Shown here: positions 17,801 to 24,546 of the stretch, in pieces
Position numbering within the stretch: the first letter of the stretch is position 1
How the letters are laid out: the number at the start of each line of letters is the position of its first letter
Origin: an uncultured Erysipelotrichaceae bacterium
GTDB lineage: Bacteria > Bacillota_I > Bacilli_A > Erysipelotrichales > Coprobacillaceae
NCBI GenBank assembly: GCA_951801965.1
Contig: CATOPA010000004.1
Coordinates: 1-34,470, forward strand
DNA: 34,470 nucleotides
Direction of reading: 5' to 3'
Program-made: the position numbers and the translations under genes
Notes under the pieces: model-generated
The model's database searches: none
The model's input: the letters and a program-made list of their open reading frames with translations, nothing else
What the model was told of the DNA's origin: nothing

Positions 17801-18886
17801 CTATTTATTTTCTTCTTCAAATTTTTTCATAAAGTCCAACAATGCCTTAACACCTTCTAAGGGCATAGCATTATAAATTGAGGCACGAATACCACCAACA
17901 GAACGATGTCCTTTTAAATTAGACATTCCTGCTTGAATACTTTCTTTCACAAATTTAGCATCTAAATCTTTATCTGGGCAAGTGAAAGTCACATTCATAA
18001 TTGAACGATTATCAGCATCACTATGTGCTTTATAGAAATCACTTTGGTCTAAATAATCATATAACAATTTTGCCTTTTCCTCATTTTTCTTTTGCATAAC
18101 TTCTAATCCACCCATTTGATCAATCCACTCTAAGACAAGTCCTAGTACATAAATTGAAAATGTTGGTGGTGTATTATACATAGAATCATTATCAGCAATA
18201 GTATTATATTCCATTAATACAGGAATATCCTTTTGATGTTCAGCAATCAAATCTTCTCTGACAATCACAACACCTAATCCAGCAATTCCCATATTCTTTT
18301 GTGCACCTGCATAAATCATTCCATAATCAGATACATTGATTGGTTTTGATAAAATATTAGATGACATATCAGCCACAATAGGAATACCTTTTGTATCTGG
18401 AACATATTTCCATTCTGTCCCATAAATTGTATTGTTAGAACATAAATGAACATAAGAAGCATCATCACTTAAATCTAATTCTTCTTGTGTTGGTATATGT
18501 TTAAACTGATGATCAGCACCATTATAAACAATGTGTACATCTCCAAATTTTTGAGCTTCCTGAGCACTCTTTTTAGAAAATGCTCCTGTCACAATATAAT
18601 CAGCTTTTCCATTTTTCATTAAGTTTAATGGAATTGTTGAAAATTGTTGAGTTGCTCCTCCTTGAATAAATAATATTTTATAGTTATCAGGAATGTGAAG
18701 AACCTTCTTCAACAAATCCTTTGTTTCATTAAAAATAGTTAAGTAGGACGATGATCGATGACTCATTTCCATTACGCTCATTCCACTATCTTTGTAGTTC
18801 AACATTTGAGCAGCAACTTTTTCTAATACGGGTACAGGTAATGTTGATGGCCCTGCAGAAAAATTGTAAACTCTTTTATTTGTCAT
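17801..18886 (-). CDS. serC: Phosphoserine aminotransferase
   Basis: YNFSAGPSTLPVPVLEKV, YAGAQKNMGIAGLGVVIVRE (PLP Lys), HRSVGGIRASIYNAMP. Confidence 0.96.
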   Translation of the reverse strand: MTNKRVYNFSAGPSTLPVPVLEKVAAQMLNYKDSGMSVMEMSHRSSSYLTIFNETKDLLKKVLHIPDNYKILFIQGGATQQFSTIPLNLMKNGKADYIVTGAFSKKSAQEAQKFGDVHIVYNGADHQFKHIPTQEELDLSDDASYVHLCSNNTIYGTEWKYVPDTKGIPIVADMSSNILSKPINVSDYGMIYAGAQKNMGIAGLGVVIVREDLIAEHQKDIPVLMEYNTIADNDSMYNTPPTFSIYVLGLVLEWIDQMGGLEVMQKKNEEKAKLLYDYLDQSDFYKAHSDADNRSIMNVTFTCPDKDLDAKFVKESIQAGMSNLKGHRSVGGIRASIYNAMPLEGVKALLDFMKKFEEENK

Positions 18887-18918
18887 ATAGACATCCTCCT
18901 TTTTATAATATAACTATT

Positions 18919-18947
18919 ATTATATTTGATTTAAACAAATTTGTCTA
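18919..18947 (-). promoter_or_regulatory. Candidate serC promoter: -35 TAGACA (18942-18947), -10 TATAAT (18919-18924), 17 bp spacer
   Basis: Read on the reverse strand; spacer contains palindrome ACAAATTTGT. Confidence 0.6.
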
Positions 18948-18990
18948 CTTATATTATTAAAAAATACAAATTTTAATTAAATATTTATTT

Positions 18991-19004
18991 GATTGTATAC
19001 AATC
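18991..19004. promoter_or_regulatory. Perfect 14 bp palindrome GATTGTATACAATC upstream of serC
   Basis: Directly visible; contains TTGTATACAA, a GntR-operator-like core. Confidence 0.45.
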
Positions 19005-19019
19005 ATTGCTTTTTATGAC

Positions 19020-19042
19020 AAAAAAAGCCTGCTTTGCAGACT
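19020..19042 (-). terminator. Intrinsic terminator of the PHP phosphoesterase gene
   Basis: AGTCTGC-AAA-GCAGGCT followed by T6 on the reverse strand. Confidence 0.85.
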
Positions 19043-19829
19043 AATCTTTTATTCTTTGACTTGCTTGAACAATATAACTTCCAACATCACTTGGATGATG
19101 TGCGTCAGACGCTGTGATCATTTCAACATGATTTTGTTTAAAAATCTTTAATAATTCTTCACTCAATCCTACATCTGGATGGTGATATCTATAAAAACAT
19201 CCAACATTATTTTCAGCTTTCATATGATGTTCATTTAATAATTGAGATAACTTTTCATAAGTTGATTTCAGATCATAACTTGGATAAATTTCAAAAAGCT
19301 TGATTGTATCTGGGTGTGCCAATTGTGTAAATAAATCAGATTGAATAAGCTGAAATACCAATTCATAATATCTTTGATATATATCATTAACATCATAAAC
19401 ATCCCATAATAATTCTCTTGAAAAACTCATATCATATAATATACCTTCTATAGAATGAATAGCCCCTACAATAAAATCGAAGTGATATTGTGATAAAATC
19501 TCTTTGATTTTTTCTTCATGATGTGGAACATAACAAACTTCAAGACCATAAGTCACTTGAACAGGTAAATCCATTTCTTTTATTTCTTCCATAAGCTCAA
19601 TAAAAGTTATCAAGTGATCTTTAAACTTCATTTCCTTGTTTTCTAGCCATTTCTTTTGTACTGGATATTGTTTTAATTCTTCATAGATAGGCTCAAATTC
19701 AATAAAGCGATGTGTGTGATCTAATATTTGGATAGCATCCAATCCTTTTTTATGCGCTTCTTCTACAAAGAGTAAAACATATTCTTTTGTAAGTGGTCCA
19801 TTTTCTAAATGTATGTGTCCATCTATCAT
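19041..19829 (-). CDS. PHP-domain phosphoesterase (histidinol-phosphatase-like)
   Basis: MIDGHIHLENG, ILDHTHR, VGAIHSI, AHPDTIK, TASDAHHPSDVG metal-ligand motifs. Confidence 0.85.
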   Translation of the reverse strand: MIDGHIHLENGPLTKEYVLLFVEEAHKKGLDAIQILDHTHRFIEFEPIYEELKQYPVQKKWLENKEMKFKDHLITFIELMEEIKEMDLPVQVTYGLEVCYVPHHEEKIKEILSQYHFDFIVGAIHSIEGILYDMSFSRELLWDVYDVNDIYQRYYELVFQLIQSDLFTQLAHPDTIKLFEIYPSYDLKSTYEKLSQLLNEHHMKAENNVGCFYRYHHPDVGLSEELLKIFKQNHVEMITASDAHHPSDVGSYIVQASQRIKD

Positions 19830-19915
19830 AATTCTTCTCCCTTTCTTTTTCTACTATTATACTATAAATTAATAAAAAATCATTCACGAATATAAAAATA
19901 TGTATGTTGTTTCAT

Positions 19916-19944
19916 TTGCTTGTTAAAAATACGAGTGCTATAAT
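19916..19944 (+). promoter_or_regulatory. Candidate promoter: -35 TTGCTT (19916-19921), -10 TATAAT (19939-19944), 17 bp spacer
   Basis: Upstream of the first G3E GTPase gene. Confidence 0.6.
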
Positions 19945-19967
19945 ACATAAAGAAAGAAGGTATAAAT

Positions 19968-21146
19968 ATGAGCAAAGTTGATATTATTTCTGGTTTTTTA
20001 GGTGCTGGTAAAACAACCCTTATTAAAAAACTCATTAAAGAAAGTTTAGGTAAAGAAAAAGTTGTCTTGATTGAAAATGAATTTGGTGAAATTGGTATTG
20101 ATGGGTCATTCTTAAAAGAAGCAGGGATTGAAATTACTGAAATGAATTCAGGATGTATCTGCTGTTCACTTGTTGGAGATTTTAGTACAGCATTGAAAAA
20201 GGTTATGAATGATTATCATCCTGATCGCATCATTATTGAACCCTCTGGTGTTGGTAAGCTTTCTGATGTTATGAAAGCTGTCGAAGATATTCATGATGAA
20301 GAACTTGAAATCAATAGTTTAGTTACTGTTATAGATGCGAAAAAATGTAAAATTTATGCGACAAATTTTGGTGAGTTCTTCAACAATCAAATTGAATATG
20401 CTTCAACAATTATACTTAGTCGTAGCCAAGATATAAATCATACTCAATTACATCAAGTGATTGATATTATCAAAGAACATAATACTTCAGCCAATATTAT
20501 AACAACACCTTGGGAAGAACTCTCTGGTGATACTATTTTAAAAGCATGTGAAAATAAAAAATCTTTAAGAGATTCTATGATGAAAGATGAAGATATTTGT
20601 CCAGTTTGTGGACATCATCATGAAGAACGTGAGCATGAATGTGGATGTGGACATCATCATGAAGAGCATGATCACGAATGCGGTTGTGGGCATCATCACG
20701 AAGAACATGACCATGAATGTGGATGTGGACTCCATCATGAAGAGCATGACCATGAATGTGGTTGTGGGCATCATCATGAAGAGCATGACCATGAATGTGG
20801 TTGTGGACATCATCGCGAAGAACATGACCATGAATGTAGCTGTGGACATCACCACCATCATCATGCTGATGAAGTTTTTACAAGTCTAGGGAAAGAAACA
20901 ATTCAAACATATACATATGAACAATTAGAATCTATTTTATCTCAATTATCTCATGTTGAAAAATATGGACAGGTCTTAAGGGCTAAAGGTATTTTACAAA
21001 CACCAGAAAAAAAATGGATACATTTTGATTTCGTTCCTGAAGAATATGAAATACGTTATGGTGAAGCTGATTACACAGGTCGTTTCTGTGTTATTGGTAA
21101 GGATTTATTAGAAAAAGAAATTTGTAATTTATTTGGAGTTGAATAA
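19968..21146 (+). CDS. CobW/G3E-family GTPase with His/Cys-rich repeat insert (putative metallochaperone)
   Basis: Walker A GFLGAGKTT; ENEFGEIGID; GCICC motif; central CGHHHEEHDHECG repeats; CobW C-terminal-like domain. Confidence 0.92.
   Translation: MSKVDIISGFLGAGKTTLIKKLIKESLGKEKVVLIENEFGEIGIDGSFLKEAGIEITEMNSGCICCSLVGDFSTALKKVMNDYHPDRIIIEPSGVGKLSDVMKAVEDIHDEELEINSLVTVIDAKKCKIYATNFGEFFNNQIEYASTIILSRSQDINHTQLHQVIDIIKEHNTSANIITTPWEELSGDTILKACENKKSLRDSMMKDEDICPVCGHHHEEREHECGCGHHHEEHDHECGCGHHHEEHDHECGCGLHHEEHDHECGCGHHHEEHDHECGCGHHREEHDHECSCGHHHHHHADEVFTSLGKETIQTYTYEQLESILSQLSHVEKYGQVLRAKGILQTPEKKWIHFDFVPEEYEIRYGEADYTGRFCVIGKDLLEKEICNLFGVE
20613..20846 (+). repeat. Six tandem 39 bp units encoding HHHEEHDHECGCG-type 13 aa repeats
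   Basis: Counted by eye: six consecutive 13-codon units, followed by HHHHHH. Confidence 0.92.
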
Positions 21147-22087
21147 TGAAAACACGCATATATTTATTTACTGGTTTTTTAGATAGTGGAAAAACATCTT
21201 TCATTAGAGATACAATTATAGATACAGACTTTTGTGAAGGGGAAAAATCATTATTGCTTGTTAGTGAACAAGGCGAAATTGAATATAATCAAGAAGAAAT
21301 TGAAGCAAGAAATTGTGATATTGTTTATGTTCATGATGAAAGCACATGGACATATGATTATTTTGAAGACTTAAAAGAAAAATATAGTCCTACACAAGTT
21401 TTAATTGAATTCAATGGAATGTTTAATGTGAATCAGCTGTTATCTTGTAAGTTACCTGAAGATTGGAGTATTGTGCAAGTTCTTACAACAATCAATGCAG
21501 AAACTTTTGGATTATATATACAAAATATGAGATCTTTATTATATCAGCATGTTGTTTACACTGACCTTCTTATATTCAATAGAATCAATGATTCTATTAA
21601 AAAATCATTCTTAAGAAACAACATCAAAGCTATTAACTCTACTTGCCAAATTATTTATGAAAAAGAAGATGGTACAGTCAATCAATTAGATGAAGATGAT
21701 TTACCATTTGATATATCTTGTGATGAACTTTATATTTTAGATCATGACTTTGGGATTTTTTGTATGGATGCTTTAGATCATCCAGATAAATACAAAGGCA
21801 AAAAAGTTACGTTAAAAGGGAAATTCATTGGAAGAGACAAGCAATTAGATGATGGATTTGTTTTAGGTCGACTTGCGATGGTTTGTTGTGAAGAAGATAC
21901 ATCTTTAATTGGAATGGTTTGTGAACATTCTTCAGCAAAGCAATTAATGCCTGGAGAATGGATAGAAGTAAGTGGTATGATTGAACTTATTTATGATCAA
22001 GAACTTGGTGGAGAAGTGTGTTTATTAAAAGTAGATTATCTTAAAGTTGTTCCACCATTAGAAAATGAATATGTTACTTTTGATTAG
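21146..22087 (+). CDS. G3E-like GTPase fused to a TIGR03943/YcgQ-like C-terminal domain
   Basis: N-terminal FTGFLDSGKTSFI; C-terminal KGKKVTLKGKFIGRDKQLDDGFVLGRLAMVCCEEDTSLIGMVCE...WIEVSGMIEL. Overlaps the upstream gene by 1 nt. Confidence 0.8.
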   Translation: MKTRIYLFTGFLDSGKTSFIRDTIIDTDFCEGEKSLLLVSEQGEIEYNQEEIEARNCDIVYVHDESTWTYDYFEDLKEKYSPTQVLIEFNGMFNVNQLLSCKLPEDWSIVQVLTTINAETFGLYIQNMRSLLYQHVVYTDLLIFNRINDSIKKSFLRNNIKAINSTCQIIYEKEDGTVNQLDEDDLPFDISCDELYILDHDFGIFCMDALDHPDKYKGKKVTLKGKFIGRDKQLDDGFVLGRLAMVCCEEDTSLIGMVCEHSSAKQLMPGEWIEVSGMIELIYDQELGGEVCLLKVDYLKVVPPLENEYVTFD

Positions 22088-22109
22088 AGGATACCTATCC
22101 TCTTTTTTT
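22086..22109. terminator. Shared terminator between convergent genes
   Basis: GAGGATA-CC-TATCCTC followed by T-run; both CDS stop codons lie in the hairpin. Confidence 0.85.
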
Positions 22110-22505
22110 ATATTCAACAAAATCATAGCTATCAATTGCTAAACCCAATAATGACCTATTTTTATCATTTCTTACATTATAAAAATACACATAAGCCTGA
22201 TCTATGATTTGTTGATGTACATCATAAATATCACAAAGTATTCTATCATATTCATTATTTATATGATTTATTGAAAAATAATCTTCTAAATCATCTAGTT
22301 CTTTTAATTGATTATCATCAATCTCATAAATTTCACCATAAACAAAAGCATTATCATCTTTTAACAACGCTGGATAATCCTCAGATTTTATCATGTATAA
22401 TTTTCCTTTAACATATCCACTTTGATAAGGGGAACAATCTTTTAAATACAAATCATGATTTTCTAATCCTTGTCTTAAACTTCCATAAACAAAAACTTTA
22501 TTCAT
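22095..22505 (-). CDS. Gamma-glutamylcyclotransferase (AIG2/GGCT-like)
   Basis: MNKVFVYGSLRQGLENHDLYL...GKLYMIKSEDYPALL...VYGEIYEI; start 22505 via TGATG overlap with pcp. Confidence 0.85.
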   Translation of the reverse strand: MNKVFVYGSLRQGLENHDLYLKDCSPYQSGYVKGKLYMIKSEDYPALLKDDNAFVYGEIYEIDDNQLKELDDLEDYFSINHINNEYDRILCDIYDVHQQIIDQAYVYFYNVRNDKNRSLLGLAIDSYDFVEYKKRG

Positions 22506-23146
22506 CAACAAACTGTCCCTCCACACTCTTTAATATCATCCTTTGTCTCTATCATTGTTAAAATCGCAATTTCTATAGCTTTCATTGACATTTCCAAACT
22601 CATACTTGCCATATTTCTTTTATCAATAACCTGTTCTGGTAAAAAAGGAATATGGATAAACCCACTCTTTTTTCCTTTATACTTCGTTTCAATAAGATGT
22701 CTTACTCCATATGTCACATGATTACAAATAAACGTTCCTGCTGATAAAGAAATAGAGGCTGGTATATGATGATCTTGTATATTTTTCACAATAGCTTTCA
22801 CAGGAATATTTACAAAATAAGCATCTGAACCATCTTTAAAAATAGGCTCATCTATAATCTGTTTTCCAGCATTATCTGCAATACTAAAATCATTGACATT
22901 AATGCCTATTCTCTCTACTGTTATATCACTTCTTCCACCTGCTTGCCCTATTGATAAAATCATATCAGGATCATATTGAATAATTGCTTCTTCTATGATT
23001 TTTAAAGATTGATATGCGATTGTTGGCACTTCTAATTTAATAATATCCACATGAGAAATCCTATCTGGCAATCTTTTGATGACTTCTAAAGCAGGATTAA
23101 TTTTCTCATGATGGAAAGGATCAAACCCAGTTACAAGTATTTTCAT
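22505..23146 (-). CDS. pcp: Pyroglutamyl-peptidase I
   Basis: MKILVTGFDPFHHEKINPALEV; GQAGGRSDITVERI (Glu); AGTFICNHVTYG (Cys); GFIHIPFLPEQ (His). Start corrected from 23206. Confidence 0.95.
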   Translation of the reverse strand: MKILVTGFDPFHHEKINPALEVIKRLPDRISHVDIIKLEVPTIAYQSLKIIEEAIIQYDPDMILSIGQAGGRSDITVERIGINVNDFSIADNAGKQIIDEPIFKDGSDAYFVNIPVKAIVKNIQDHHIPASISLSAGTFICNHVTYGVRHLIETKYKGKKSGFIHIPFLPEQVIDKRNMASMSLEMSMKAIEIAILTMIETKDDIKECGGTVC

Positions 23147-23284
23147 AATTTTCCTCTTTTCGTTTTTTATACACCATAGTATATCATGATAAATATATTG
23201 AAACAATTTCTTTCATTTATTTTCAATTTTATATAGATTATTTTATAAAACAGATATATGATAGAAACAGGAGGATTCAACAAT

Positions 23285-24499
23285 ATGAAAGAAAAAATGA
23301 ATAATCGTTTTATTAACTTACAAGGGGGTTTATTTACAAAGGTCACAAAAGCTGATGTTGGTGAAAATGCTGGTCACCTTATGCAGCAAGGATATACATT
23401 TATGTCATGGGCAGATCCATTTTTCCCTGACCCTTCCATTCCTGATTCTGTAAAGAAAGCTATGATTGAAGAAATAGAAAGTGGTTTTCCAGCTCATTAT
23501 ACAATGCCTATGGGTGATAGAAAATTACGTGAAGTGATTGCACAAAGACTACATAAACGTTACCAAATCAAACTTGATCCAAGTAGAAATATACTCATTA
23601 CACCTGGTTCAGATTCCGGTTTATTATATGCAATGATGCCATTTTTAAAAGAAGGAGATGAAGTTCTCATCCCAGATCCAAGTTATCCTTCAAACTTTTT
23701 AAATGCTAAACTTTGTGGAGCAAAAGATGTTCATGTTCCATTATATCCTGAAAATGGATATCAATTCGATATCAAAGAGTTTGAAAAAAGACTAACACCA
23801 AATACAAAGATGGTCGTTATAACACATCCTAATAACCCAACAGGTACTGTTTTTAATAAGAAATCTATAGAAGAGCTTTGCCATTTTATTATTAAAAATG
23901 ATTTGATATTGGTTTGTGATCAAGCCTTTGAAGATCATATCTATGATAATAGAGAGATGATTGCTCCTATGTGTATAGAAGGTATGTTTGAAAGAACGAT
24001 TACAACTTTCTCAATTTCTAAAGGGTTAGGATTATCTGGATTTAGAGTGGGATATATAGTTGCTAATGATGAATTGATGGATGTTTATTATGGTGGAACC
24101 GTTAATGTTTTAGGAGCAACAAACACTCTTGCTCAAAAAGCAGCAATCGTTGCATTAGAAGATGAAAGTATTTTAAAAGATTATCATGAAAGATTATTAA
24201 GAAGAAGAGATCTTGTTTATGATATTTTAAGTAGCATTCCTCATGTGAAAGCTATTAAGCCTGAAAGTGGAATTTTATCATGGATCGATGTCTCAAAATT
24301 AGGAACAAGTGCCGAAGTTGCTTCATACTTACTAGATCATGCTCATATTTCTGTGAATGAAGGAACTCCATATGGAGAACAAGGCGAAGGATATTTAAGA
24401 ATTGTGCATGCATGCTTTTTAAATGATGATGATGCTGTTGAAGCACTTCAAAGATTAAAAGATTGTCTTATCCAATTAGGGAAAGAAAAAAATATCTAA
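23285..24499 (+). CDS. PLP-dependent aminotransferase, class I/II
   Basis: HPNNPTGTVF; FSISKGLGLSGFRVGY PLP-Lys motif; RBS AGGAGG, start corrected to 23285. Confidence 0.92.
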   Translation: MKEKMNNRFINLQGGLFTKVTKADVGENAGHLMQQGYTFMSWADPFFPDPSIPDSVKKAMIEEIESGFPAHYTMPMGDRKLREVIAQRLHKRYQIKLDPSRNILITPGSDSGLLYAMMPFLKEGDEVLIPDPSYPSNFLNAKLCGAKDVHVPLYPENGYQFDIKEFEKRLTPNTKMVVITHPNNPTGTVFNKKSIEELCHFIIKNDLILVCDQAFEDHIYDNREMIAPMCIEGMFERTITTFSISKGLGLSGFRVGYIVANDELMDVYYGGTVNVLGATNTLAQKAAIVALEDESILKDYHERLLRRRDLVYDILSSIPHVKAIKPESGILSWIDVSKLGTSAEVASYLLDHAHISVNEGTPYGEQGEGYLRIVHACFLNDDDAVEALQRLKDCLIQLGKEKNI

Positions 24500-24510
24500 T
24501 CATTACACTA

Positions 24511-24542
24511 AAAACAATGGTTTCTTAAGAAACCATTGTTTT
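24511..24542. terminator. Perfect 32 bp palindromic bidirectional terminator
   Basis: AAAACAATGGTTTCTTAAGAAACCATTGTTTT equals its own reverse complement; between convergent genes. Confidence 0.9.
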
Positions 24543-24546
24543 TATA

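Noticed and set aside
20613-20846. Regular repeats considered as a CRISPR array
   Set aside because: Units are contiguous 39 bp with no unique spacers and lie inside a coding frame.
20565-20889. Two extra ~100 aa ORFs (+ and -) in the G3E GTPase repeat region
   Set aside because: The repeat unit is 39 bp (13 codons), so any stop-free alternative frame stays open through all copies. The translated sequences are low-complexity by-products of the His/Cys repeat.
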